The translations under genes were made by a program, and so were the position numbers. A DNA stretch of 11,093 bases from NCBI GenBank assembly GCA_023428515.1, contig JAEYXI010000371.1:1-11093 (forward strand). The letters are read 5' to 3'. Every line of letters begins with the position of its first letter. The stretch's first letter is position 1. The DNA comes from Pseudomonadota bacterium. GTDB lineage: Bacteria; Pseudomonadota; Alphaproteobacteria; Rhizobiales; Rhizobiaceae. Shown piece after piece: positions 1-5,847 of this stretch. The notes below the pieces were generated by a model, which was given only the letters and a program-made list of their open reading frames with translations, searched no databases and was not told the DNA's origin.

Positions 1-666
1 GACCAGCGGCAGCGTGATGCGGAAGAAGGTGTAGAGCGTGCCGGCGCGGTCGATCGCGGCTGCCTCGTAGAGGTGTTTCGGCACCGCCGAGAGGCCGGCG
101 AGCGACAGGAGCATCACGAAGGGCGTCCACATCCAGATGTCGGTGATGGCGTCGGCGTAGAGCGCCATGTAGGGGTTGGACAGCCACTCGAAGGTGCCGA
201 GCCCCAGCATATGGTTGATGATGCCGAAGGACGGATCGTAAAGCAGCTTCCAGAACAGGCCGACGACCGCCATTGAAAGCATCATCGGCAACAGGAGCAG
301 CGTGGTGATCAGTCCCTTGTAGGGGATGTCGCGGTTCAAGAGCAGCGCCACGCCGAAGCCGACCACCACCTGCCCCAGCACCGAGACGATCACGTATTTC
401 GCGGTAATGGCGAAGTTCGACCAGATGAACGGGTCGTTGAGCAACTCACGATAGTTCTGCAGCCCGACGAAATTCGCCGCCGCCGGCGACGACGCCCGGA
501 AGTCGGTGAAGGAATAGCCGAGCGAATACATCAGCGGGAAGATGTTGAAGACGATCAGGAACAGGATCGTCGGAATGATGAAGAGGTTGCGGATCGCGAT
601 GTCGCTCATGCCGCGTGAGGCGGCGCGCGATTTCGGATCCAGCGTTGTCATGACTGCGGTGGCCAA
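1..666 (-). CDS. Carbohydrate ABC transporter permease, MalF/UgpA type (C-terminus beyond window)
   Basis: Inner-membrane permease subunit of an ABC importer that would pass the ligand brought by the binding protein encoded just upstream. The frame is open to the left edge, giving about 220 residues of a protein usually near 300. Counting from the ATG at 651, a first membrane segment covers about residues 22-46 (IIPTILFLIVFNIFPL), others lie near 83-106, 115-137 and 165-188, and the cytoplasmic EAA loop that docks on the ATPase reads EAAAIDRAG at 196-204. I start at the TTG at 666 because AGGAA sits a few bases before it, whereas that site lies about 20 bases from the ATG at 651; the ATG remains possible. 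It follows the binding-protein gene after 90 bases containing a strong hairpin. Family assignment is secure; substrate is unknown. Confidence 0.9.
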   Translation of the reverse strand, partial: MATAVMTTLDPKSRAASRGMSDIAIRNLFIIPTILFLIVFNIFPLMYSLGYSFTDFRASSPAAANFVGLQNYRELLNDPFIWSNFAITAKYVIVSVLGQVVVGFGVALLLNRDIPYKGLITTLLLLPMMLSMAVVGLFWKLLYDPSFGIINHMLGLGTFEWLSNPYMALYADAITDIWMWTPFVMLLSLAGLSAVPKHLYEAAAIDRAGTLYTFFRITLPLV

Positions 667-710
667 GGCCCGTTCCTTCCACGTACTCTGAGATTTCCAG
701 CCGCTGAAAA

Positions 711-748
711 GGAAACGGAGGGGACGGGCCGCCCGCCCCCTCCGTTCC
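711..748 (-). terminator. Terminator-like hairpin between binding protein and permease
   Basis: Bases 714-723 (AACGGAGGGG) pair perfectly with 737-746 (CCCCTCCGTT). After one A/C mismatch, CGGG 725-728 pairs with CCCG 732-735 around a 3-base loop. Read on the minus strand the stem is followed by TTTCCTTTTC. Such stems after the first gene of ABC operons are known to end part of transcription or protect the upstream mRNA, so that binding protein exceeds permease. That role is inferred; the pairing is seen directly. Confidence 0.65.
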
Positions 749-756
749 AGGCGTGC

Positions 757-2070
757 TTACTGCTGCACGCGATTGTACTTCTTGAACGTCGCGTTCCAGT
801 CCGCGGCAAGCGCGTCGAGCGCTTCCTTGGCCGTGCCCTGGTCGCCGGTGATGTAGGGGTAGAGGCGCTGGTTCATCTGGATCAGCAGCTCCGCATATTC
901 CGGCGTAGCCCAGAAATCCTTCACCTTGAACATGGTCTCGTAGAACGCCTTGTTGTACGGCGTGGCGTTCTGGAACTCAGGCGATTCCAGGACCTTGGCG
1001 CTGGCGGTGTAGCCGCCGAGCTCGGCCCATTTCTTCTGGGTCTCGTCCTTGATGAACCACTCCAGGAACTTCATGGCTTCCTCCTGGTTCTCCGAATAGG
1101 AGATCACGGAGATGCCCTGTCCGCCGAGCGCGGCGAACTGGTCGCCATTCGGGCCCGGAGGATTGGCAAAGAAGCCGGTGTTCTTGGCGTTCGGGTTCGA
1201 CGCTTCGTTGACGAGGGCCGGGAAGAAGGCGAAGTAGTTCATGCTCATCGCCGCCAGGCCTTCGGTGATCGCCTGGTTGTCTTCCGCGAAGAAGGTCTTG
1301 GCCCAGCCGGGAGGCGTGAAGCCGTAGAGCTCCTTGTAGGCCTCGAGCGCCTTGACGTTCTGCTCGGAGTTGATGATGCCGTCGACCTTGTAGGTCGCAT
1401 AATCGCCAAGCTCGCCGCCGAAGGAGAAGATGGCGTTCTCGACGCCCATCACCAGCGCGTCATAGGAATTGTCCGTATAGATGGCTATGCCGTAGCGCTT
1501 CTCGTCGGGACGATGGAAGAACTCCGCGATGTCGCGCAGCGCCTTCCAGTCCTTCGGCACGGCCAGGTCGTAGCCGTACTTGGCCTTGAACGCCTCCATC
1601 TCCTTGGGGTCTTCGAACCAGTCCTTGCGATAGGACCAGCCGACCGCGTCGCCCTCGGCCGGGATCGACCAGTATTTGCCGGAATTGGACGGATATTCGG
1701 CGTAGTACTTCACCGTCGCCGGTGCCATCACCTCCTTCAGATTGTGCTTGTTGAAGAAGTCGGTGAGGTCGACATAGTGGCCCGCCTCGGAGGCCGCGCC
1801 GATCCACTGCGAATCGCCGACGACCATGTCGTAGGCGCTGCCCTTGGCGTTGAATTCCGTGAAGGCCTTGGTCTGGAAGTCCGACCAGGGGGTCGTCTCG
1901 ACGGTCACCTTAACGCCGGTCTCAGCCTCGTAGATGTTGGCGAGTTCCTGCAGGTAGTTGGCCGGATCCCACTCCGCCCAGAAGATCGTCAGTTCCTGCG
2001 AGTACGCCGCCGTTCCGCTGGCGAGCGTCATCGCGATACCGGCAAGCATGCCGGTCAATTTGCTGCGCAT
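757..2070 (-). CDS. ABC transporter extracellular solute-binding protein, family 1 (sugar type)
   Basis: Periplasmic receptor that captures a ligand, probably a sugar or sugar derivative, and delivers it to the ABC permease. The 437 residues are normal for family 1. A Sec signal peptide covers about residues 1-25: basic start MRSK, hydrophobic LAGIAMTLASGTA, likely cleavage near AYSQ. The mature protein opens ELTIFWAEWDP and continues with YEAETGVKVTVETTPWSDF, the typical first lobe, then YDMVVGDSQWIG. Aromatic residues near 285-292 (NYFAFFPA) could help bind sugar. The ATG at 2070 has a strong site, GGGAGGAA, close upstream. It is first in its operon, ahead of the permease at 666, with its own upstream promoter region. 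No substrate can be named from sequence; the ATPase, second permease and any catabolic genes lie outside. Confidence 0.92.
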   Translation of the reverse strand: MRSKLTGMLAGIAMTLASGTAAYSQELTIFWAEWDPANYLQELANIYEAETGVKVTVETTPWSDFQTKAFTEFNAKGSAYDMVVGDSQWIGAASEAGHYVDLTDFFNKHNLKEVMAPATVKYYAEYPSNSGKYWSIPAEGDAVGWSYRKDWFEDPKEMEAFKAKYGYDLAVPKDWKALRDIAEFFHRPDEKRYGIAIYTDNSYDALVMGVENAIFSFGGELGDYATYKVDGIINSEQNVKALEAYKELYGFTPPGWAKTFFAEDNQAITEGLAAMSMNYFAFFPALVNEASNPNAKNTGFFANPPGPNGDQFAALGGQGISVISYSENQEEAMKFLEWFIKDETQKKWAELGGYTASAKVLESPEFQNATPYNKAFYETMFKVKDFWATPEYAELLIQMNQRLYPYITGDQGTAKEALDALAADWNATFKKYNRVQQ

Positions 2071-2075
2071 GTTTA

Positions 2076-2084
2076 CTTCCTCCC
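2076..2084 (-). promoter_or_regulatory. Ribosome binding site of the solute-binding protein
   Basis: On the minus strand this reads GGGAGGAAG, close before the ATG at 2070. It is one of the strongest sites in the window and agrees with an abundant periplasmic receptor. Confidence 0.75.
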
Positions 2085-2094
2085 TTAGTATCCG

Positions 2095-2111
2095 GCCCGC
2101 TTCAGACGGGC
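2095..2111 (-). other. Small leader hairpin before the binding-protein gene
   Basis: GCCCG at 2095-2099 and CGGGC at 2107-2111 form a 5-base-pair stem with a 7-base loop, ending about ten bases before the ribosome binding site. It may affect mRNA stability or translation; the role is inferred. Confidence 0.35.
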
Positions 2112-2217
2112 GAGATCTCGACTAGTCCTTTGTTCCCGGCGGCTCTGCTCAGGCTCCTCCCCGACCAGTTCCGATACGGATCGGGTTCCTCTCCTCGATC
2201 CATTTTCAGTCTTCAAT

Positions 2218-2247
2218 CTGGTATTACCAACCGCCAAGTTCCGTCAA
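2218..2247 (-). promoter_or_regulatory. Candidate promoter of the ABC importer operon
   Basis: On the minus strand a good -35 box, TTGACG, lies at 2247-2242. The -10 region is weak: 15-18 bases downstream it reads GGTAATACCAG, with TAATAC as the best of several poor matches. This stretch coincides with the palindrome at 2219-2229, so a repressor there would block polymerase. The predicted leader is about 140 bases. Confidence 0.4.
2219..2229. promoter_or_regulatory. Candidate FadR-type GntR operator TGGTATTACCA
   Basis: An 11-base palindrome with arms TGGT and ACCA around three bases. It fits the published consensus for the FadR (FCD) subfamily of GntR regulators, TNGTNNNACNA. It covers the candidate -10 region of the importer promoter. 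The context AATCTGGT-N3-ACCA recurs at 2392-2406. No GntR gene is in the window, so the regulator would be encoded elsewhere. Confidence 0.5.
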
Positions 2248-2394
2248 GGGCTTTCTTGGCGGGCGCGATGCCCGGCTTCATCACAATTTCGCGCAAAAAA
2301 TGCTTCAATTTCATCCGGTTCTGCCGGACAGGCACAAAAAGACCGAAGATTTCGCTTCCGTGCCGCGTTCTTCAGCACGATCAAGTCGCGAAAT

Positions 2395-2407
2395 CTGGTC
2401 GAACCAG
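2395..2407. promoter_or_regulatory. Second candidate GntR operator CTGGTCGAACCAG
   Basis: A palindrome with 5-base arms CTGGT and ACCAG around CGA, inside a context (AATCTGGT-N3-ACCA) shared with the site at 2215-2229, 177 bases away. It lies just after the TetR stop codon. Two sites with the same arms could act together through DNA looping. Alternatively it could be a weak hairpin at the TetR 3' end, but the 3-base loop, short stem and lack of a T run argue against a terminator. Confidence 0.4.
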
Positions 2408-2415
2408 TTGATGTC

Positions 2416-3060
2416 CTAAGCCGGCTTTCCTGCTTCCAGTGTCGGGGCGGCGTCCTCTTCCAGCGCGGCACGGACGAGCGCGCTGGCCGCCCATTGAGCC
2501 ACAGATTGCGTTTCTTGACCACCCAGCCCCCAGATATCCTTGAGGACGGTGAGCACCTCGACGCCGAAGACCAGCGACAGGGCCTGCGCGAGTCTTTCGA
2601 GTTTGTCCGGCGCGAGCTTGTCCTCGAGCGGCATAAGCGCAGCCTTGAGCAAGTCGGCGCGGTGGCCCCGCTTGAACTCAGGTTCCTCGCCGAGCATCCC
2701 CGCGCGGTCGCGTGCCCATTGATCGAGGGAGAGTTTCAGAGCGGCCTTGAAGGTCGCCTCGAACGCCTCGATGCGGGGCAAGCCCGTGGCGATGAGGTCG
2801 GCGACGCGGATCGCCGGATCCTGCGACTCCGAGGTCCAGGTCAGGATCGGCCCGAGTGCCTCATCGACCACGGCGTCCACAAGCGTCGACTGGCTTGGGA
2901 AGTAACGGTAGGCCGTGGCGCGGGAAACGCCGGCGGCTTCGGCGACCTCGCTGACGGAGGGCGTCGCGCCCGCCTGCATCAGCCGTATCGCCGTATCGAG
3001 CATCAGCCGGCCCGTACGGGCGCGGGGACCGGTGAGCGGGGCGCTCCCGGCGTCTTCCAT
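2416..3060 (-). CDS. TetR/AcrR family transcriptional regulator
   Basis: DNA-binding repressor, probably of itself and of the divergent UPF0261 operon. The 214 residues are typical for TetR. The N-terminal helix-turn-helix spans about residues 34-61, with SVSEVAEAAGVSRATAYRY showing the recognition helix and the family YRYF signature; the rest is the variable helical ligand-binding and dimer domain. I choose the ATG at 3060. The frame continues upstream to an ATG at 3090 and a TTG at 3114, but those codons lie inside the -10 and -35 boxes of the gene's own promoter, so they would not be transcribed or would lack a leader. The predicted leader is only about 19 bases with a weak ribosome binding site (GGATG), fitting low expression. 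The inducing ligand is unknown but is probably an intermediate of the divergent operon. Confidence 0.88.
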   Translation of the reverse strand: MEDAGSAPLTGPRARTGRLMLDTAIRLMQAGATPSVSEVAEAAGVSRATAYRYFPSQSTLVDAVVDEALGPILTWTSESQDPAIRVADLIATGLPRIEAFEATFKAALKLSLDQWARDRAGMLGEEPEFKRGHRADLLKAALMPLEDKLAPDKLERLAQALSLVFGVEVLTVLKDIWGLGGQETQSVAQWAASALVRAALEEDAAPTLEAGKPA

Positions 3061-3072
3061 ACCAGCATCCGA

Positions 3073-3101
3073 TTGACGTGAGACGAGCATATCAATACGA
3101 T
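3073..3101 (+). promoter_or_regulatory. Promoter of the UPF0261/TIM-barrel/cupin operon
   Basis: TTGACG (3073-3078) and TACGAT (3096-3101) are separated by exactly 17 bases. Transcription would start near 3108, leaving a leader of about 86 bases. It runs against, and physically overlaps, the tetR promoter, so the two polymerases and a bound repressor would exclude one another. Confidence 0.7.
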
Positions 3102-3113
3102 ACGCGCGTCTCA
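3079..3113. promoter_or_regulatory. 35-base palindromic operator between TetR and UPF0261 genes
   Basis: Arms 3079-3093 (TGAGACGAGCATATC) and 3099-3113 (GATACGCGCGTCTCA) are inverted repeats matching at 13 of 15 positions around a 5-base centre, AATAC. The inner core TATC-N5-GATA and the outer GAGACG/CGTCTC are exact. Position between a TetR gene and its divergent neighbour, overlapping both promoters, makes this the probable TetR operator. Size and symmetry would allow two dimers, as in QacR-type binding; that is inference. Confidence 0.8.
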
Positions 3114-3114
3114 A
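3086..3114 (-). promoter_or_regulatory. Promoter of the tetR gene
   Basis: On the minus strand TTGAGA (3114-3109) and TATGCT (3091-3086) stand 17 bases apart, a near-consensus housekeeping promoter. Start of transcription would fall near 3079, about 19 bases before the ATG at 3060. The element lies almost wholly inside the 35-base palindrome. Confidence 0.7.
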
Positions 3115-3161
3115 AAAAAGGCAAGGGCGGTCGAAAGGTCGTTATTTGCAGGCGGACAGGC

Positions 3162-3197
3162 ATGGCGCGGAGGCGCCACGCCCGGAGGAAACGTTGA
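3162..3197 (+). CDS. Possible 11-residue arginine-rich leader peptide
   Basis: An ATG at 3162 opens a mini-frame, MARRRHARRKR, six of whose eleven residues are arginine, two of them AGG codons. Its TGA stop overlaps the TTG start of the UPF0261 gene as TTGA, a geometry suited to translational coupling. A modest site (GGACAGG) precedes it. It overlaps a hairpin, TGGCGC (3163-3168)/GCGCCA (3173-3178), whose loop is GGAG. GC-rich DNA yields arginine-rich frames by chance, so this is a weak call. Confidence 0.2.
   Translation: MARRRHARRKR
3163..3178 (+). other. Leader hairpin with GGAG loop before the UPF0261 gene
   Basis: TGGCGC and GCGCCA form a perfect 6-base-pair stem with loop GGAG, ending just upstream of the true ribosome binding site GGAGGAA (3184-3190). 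It may keep the start region open or offer a decoy site for ribosomes; only the pairing is visible. Confidence 0.4.
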
Positions 3198-4387
3198 AAC
3201 GCATCTATGTCGTCGGCACCGCCGACACCAAGGGCGAGGAGCTCGCCTATCTGGCCGAGCGAATTGCCTCTACGGGCGGCAAGCCGCTGACCGTTGACGT
3301 CGGCACAAGGGAGCCGGCGGTCGGAACGGACATCGCTGCGCCGGAGGTTGCGAGGCATGGTCCGGCAGGAACGCAGGATGCGCTGACTTCCGGCGACCGC
3401 GGCCGCGCCGTCGCGGCGATGGCGGATGCTTTTTCGCGTTTCGCCGCAACGCGGAACGATATCGCCGGCATCATCGGCATCGGCGGCGGCGGCGGCACCT
3501 CGATCGTGACATCAGGCATGCGCGAGCTGCCGCTTGGCTTGCCCAAGATCATGGTCTCGACGCTCGCTTCGGGGGATGTCGCCCCCTATGTCGACGTGTC
3601 CGACATCGTCATGATGCCTTCGATCACCGACATGGCCGGGCTGAACCGCATCAGCCGCGTCATCCTAGCCAACGCCGCCTCGGCTATCGTTGCGATGGCC
3701 GGGCGGCCTGCCGAGGCGCAGGACGGCAAGCCGGCCATCGGCCTCACCATGTTCGGGGTCACCACGACCTGCGTGACAGAGATCGTCGAGCATCTGAAGG
3801 GCGATTACGATTGCCTCGTCTTCCACGCCACCGGAACCGGTGGCCGGACGATGGAGAAGCTTGCCGATTCCGGCCTGCTGTCGGGCGTGATCGACATCAC
3901 AACCACCGAGGTCTGCGACCTTCTTTTCGGCGGCGTACTGCCCGCGACCGAGGATCGGCTCGGCGCGATTGCGCGCACGAAACTGCCTTATGTCGGCTCG
4001 GTCGGCGCGCTCGACAAGATCAATTTCTGGGCGCCGGAAACCGTCCCTGAAAATTGGCAGGCGCGGCTGTTCTACCAGCACAACGCCAACGTGACGCTGA
4101 TGCGCACCACGGCGGAGGAATGCCACGCCATAGGCGAATGGATCGGTAGAAAACTCAATGCGTGCGAAGGACCTGTACGCTTTCTGATCCCCGAGAAAGG
4201 CGTGTCCGCCCTCGACATCGAAGGCGGCGCCTTCTGGGATCCCGAAGCCGACGCCGCGCTCTTCTCCGCACTCGAAGCAATCGTAAGGCAGACCGACCGT
4301 CGCCGCATCGAACGCCTGCCGCTTCACATAAACGACCCGGAATTCGCCAAGGCCGCGGTGGCGGCGTTCCGCGACATCATCCGCTGA
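3194..4387 (+). CDS. UPF0261 family protein (Tm-1-like ATP-binding domain)
   Basis: Member of UPF0261 (Pfam PF06792), the bacterial relatives of the N-terminal half of tomato Tm-1, which binds ATP and blocks tobamovirus replicase. The bacterial reaction is unknown to me. The 397 residues match the usual length near 400. Family features: the start MKRIYVVGTADTKGEEL, a glycine-rich GIGGGGGTS at 95-103, and the conserved stretch at 121-155 with STLASGDVAPYVDVSDI and TDMAGLNRIS. I start at TTG 3194 because GGAGGAA ends just before it and the protein then opens with the family's MKxIYVVGT; a TTG at 3146 would add 16 unconserved residues. First gene of the operon, 24 bases before the TIM-barrel gene, divergent from and probably repressed by the TetR protein. 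Family certain; a role in small-molecule catabolism is inferred from context. Confidence 0.9.
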   Translation: MKRIYVVGTADTKGEELAYLAERIASTGGKPLTVDVGTREPAVGTDIAAPEVARHGPAGTQDALTSGDRGRAVAAMADAFSRFAATRNDIAGIIGIGGGGGTSIVTSGMRELPLGLPKIMVSTLASGDVAPYVDVSDIVMMPSITDMAGLNRISRVILANAASAIVAMAGRPAEAQDGKPAIGLTMFGVTTTCVTEIVEHLKGDYDCLVFHATGTGGRTMEKLADSGLLSGVIDITTTEVCDLLFGGVLPATEDRLGAIARTKLPYVGSVGALDKINFWAPETVPENWQARLFYQHNANVTLMRTTAEECHAIGEWIGRKLNACEGPVRFLIPEKGVSALDIEGGAFWDPEADAALFSALEAIVRQTDRRRIERLPLHINDPEFAKAAVAAFRDIIR

Positions 4388-4411
4388 TACAGCACACAGA
4401 TCGAGGACCAG

Positions 4412-5248
4412 ATGCCAGCCATTCCACGCACCAAAATCCTGGAAAAATTCCGCGACATGATCGCGCGCGGCCAGCCGATCGTCGGCGGCGGCGCCGGCAC
4501 CGGCCTGTCGGCCAAGGCGGAAGAAGCCGGCGGCATCGACCTCATCATCATCTACAATTCCGGACGCTACCGCATGGCGGGGCGAGGCTCGGCGGCAGGC
4601 CTGCTCGCCTATGGCAACGCCAACGAGATCGTCAAGGAAATGGCCTATGAGGTCCTGCCCGTCGTAAAGCACACGCCGGTGCTCGCCGGCGTCAACGGCA
4701 CCGATCCCTTCGTCATCATGCCGCGCCTGCTCGCCGAGCTGAAGGACATGGGTTTCTCCGGCGTGCAGAATTTCCCGACCATCGGCCTCTTCGACGGCTC
4801 CATGCGCCAGAGTTTCGAAGAGACCGGCATGGGTTTTTCCCTCGAGGTCGACATGATCGCCGAAGCGCACAAGCTCGACCTGCTCACCACCCCATACGTG
4901 TTCAACCCGGATGAGGCGAAGGCGATGACGAAGGCCGGCGCCGACATCGTCGTCGCCCACATGGGCGTCACCACCGGCGGCTCGATCGGCGCGACCTCAG
5001 CGAAATCGCTCGACGATTGCGTCAAGGAAATCGACGTCATCGCCGACGCTGCCCGCTCGGTGCGCAAGGACGTGATCCTGCTCTGCCATGGCGGCCCGAT
5101 CTCCATGCCCCAGGATGCGCGCTACATTCTCGAGCGCTGCCCGGGCCTGCACGGCTTCTATGGCGCAAGCTCCATGGAGCGCCTGCCGGCGGAAGCCGCG
5201 ATCCGCGACCAGACGGCGGACTTCAAGTCACTGCCGATCCGCAAATAG
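4412..5248 (+). CDS. TIM-barrel protein of the PEP-hydrolase-like family (Tm-1 C-terminal type)
   Basis: A 278-residue protein of Pfam PF09370 (TIM-barrel signal transduction / phosphoenolpyruvate hydrolase-like), related to PEP mutase/isocitrate lyase-type barrels. Conserved stretches in order: [11 protein letters not shown] (25-35), [13 protein letters not shown] (48-60), AGVNGTDPF (92-100), [15 protein letters not shown] (118-132), [12 protein letters not shown] (183-194), CHGGPI (225-230) and [12 protein letters not shown] (248-259). The repeated glycine-rich strand ends suggest a phosphate or carboxylate ligand. The ATG at 4412 follows GAGG by five bases. It lies 24 bases after the UPF0261 gene and 29 before the cupin gene, so the three are surely co-transcribed. 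In plant Tm-1 the same two domains are one polypeptide, which suggests that the two proteins act together. The database name is not proof of PEP hydrolysis. Confidence 0.88.
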   Translation: MPAIPRTKILEKFRDMIARGQPIVGGGAGTGLSAKAEEAGGIDLIIIYNSGRYRMAGRGSAAGLLAYGNANEIVKEMAYEVLPVVKHTPVLAGVNGTDPFVIMPRLLAELKDMGFSGVQNFPTIGLFDGSMRQSFEETGMGFSLEVDMIAEAHKLDLLTTPYVFNPDEAKAMTKAGADIVVAHMGVTTGGSIGATSAKSLDDCVKEIDVIADAARSVRKDVILLCHGGPISMPQDARYILERCPGLHGFYGASSMERLPAEAAIRDQTADFKSLPIRK

Positions 5249-5277
5249 ATTTTGAGACACGAGAGGAGACCCTGCCA

Positions 5278-5700
5278 GTGAGCAAGAGCGACCCGAACAA
5301 GATGTTCGTCTATCCGAAAGACGTCGACGCCTTCGGCTTCGATTGGGGCCGGCTGGCGCTGACCGTAGCACCCGAGGTGAACGGCGCGGCGCGCTTCTCG
5401 GGCGGCGTCGTCGACCTGCCGCCGGGACAGGGACACTCGCGCCACAACCATCCGGGCGCGGAAGAGATCATCTTCGTCATCTCAGGCAATGGCGAGCAGA
5501 TGGTCGAGGACGAGAAGGGCAACCCCATCACGAAGAAGGTCGGGCCGGGCTGCACGATCTTCGTGCCGGAAAGCCGTTTCCATTCCACGCTCAACACCGG
5601 GACTGCGCCGATGCAGCTCTTCGTCGTCTATTCGCCGGCCGGGCCGGAACTCGGATTGCGCGAGCTGCCCGACTTCAAGCTGATCCCGGCCGGGCAATAG
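5278..5700 (+). CDS. Cupin domain protein
   Basis: Small single-domain cupin, 140 residues, probably a metal-dependent enzyme or sugar/acid isomerase-like protein acting with the two preceding genes. Motif 1 is visible as GHSRHNHPGAEEIIFVISG, with the HxH pair and glutamate that bind metal; motif 2 is GPGCTIFVPESRFHSTLN, supplying the fourth histidine. All four usual ligands are therefore present, so it should hold a metal. The start is GTG at 5278, preceded by GAGAGGAG about ten bases upstream; the next methionine (residue 9) would remove little. It closes the operon, 29 bases after the TIM-barrel gene. Substrate is not predictable, since cupins of this size include dioxygenases, isomerases and pure binding proteins. 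Confidence 0.85.
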   Translation: MSKSDPNKMFVYPKDVDAFGFDWGRLALTVAPEVNGAARFSGGVVDLPPGQGHSRHNHPGAEEIIFVISGNGEQMVEDEKGNPITKKVGPGCTIFVPESRFHSTLNTGTAPMQLFVVYSPAGPELGLRELPDFKLIPAGQ

Positions 5701-5810
5701 GCACCACGCACCGCGCCGAAAGGTCGCGGACAAAAAACGCTCCGAATTCTTGGGCGTTGCTTCAAATCGGACAGGCGCAGCGAGCAGCGATTCTGTATTG
5801 TCTGGAGATC

Positions 5811-5828
5811 GCCGCCGATCCCGGCGGC
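5811..5828 (+). other. Strong inverted repeat before the EamA transporter gene
   Basis: GCCGCCG (5811-5817) and CGGCGGC (5822-5828) form a perfect 7-base-pair stem with loop ATCC, followed by ATTCCTCT. It ends 19 bases before the GTG start at 5848. It could terminate the cupin operon or structure the transporter leader; without a T run, termination is doubtful. The rest of the 5701-5847 gap shows no clear promoter. Confidence 0.4.
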
Positions 5829-5847
5829 ATTCCTCTGAAAGACCCCG

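Larger units (their letters stand above)
2071..2415. other. 345-base regulatory region upstream of the ABC importer
   Basis: This gap lies between the end of the TetR gene and the start of the binding-protein gene, both on the minus strand. It holds two TGGT-N3-ACCA palindromes, a promoter-like element, and three small inverted repeats on the transcript: TCCGG/CCGGA at 2313-2327, CCGAT/ATCGG at 2171-2184 and GCCCG/CGGGC at 2095-2111. A purine-rich ribosome binding site follows at 2076-2084. I see no convincing protein: the open minus frame at 2244-2522 overlaps the TetR gene and has no family features. Confidence 0.6.

Noticed and set aside
2244..2522. A 92-codon minus-strand frame upstream of the importer
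   Set aside because: It overlaps the end of the TetR gene in another frame, has no family features and no good ribosome binding site; the region is better explained as regulatory DNA.
3061..3114. Longer TetR protein starting at TTG 3114 or ATG 3090
   Set aside because: Those codons coincide with the -35 and -10 boxes of the gene's own promoter, and the added residues show no TetR features.
3665..4960. A 431-codon open frame on the minus strand
   Set aside because: It is antisense to the UPF0261 and TIM-barrel genes, both of which have clear family motifs. Its composition (many His, Asp, Arg) is that of a reverse-strand shadow.
4412..5248. Taking 'phosphoenolpyruvate hydrolase' literally as the function
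   Set aside because: The name comes from distant relation to the PEP mutase/isocitrate lyase barrel group; nothing in the sequence or operon shows action on phosphoenolpyruvate.
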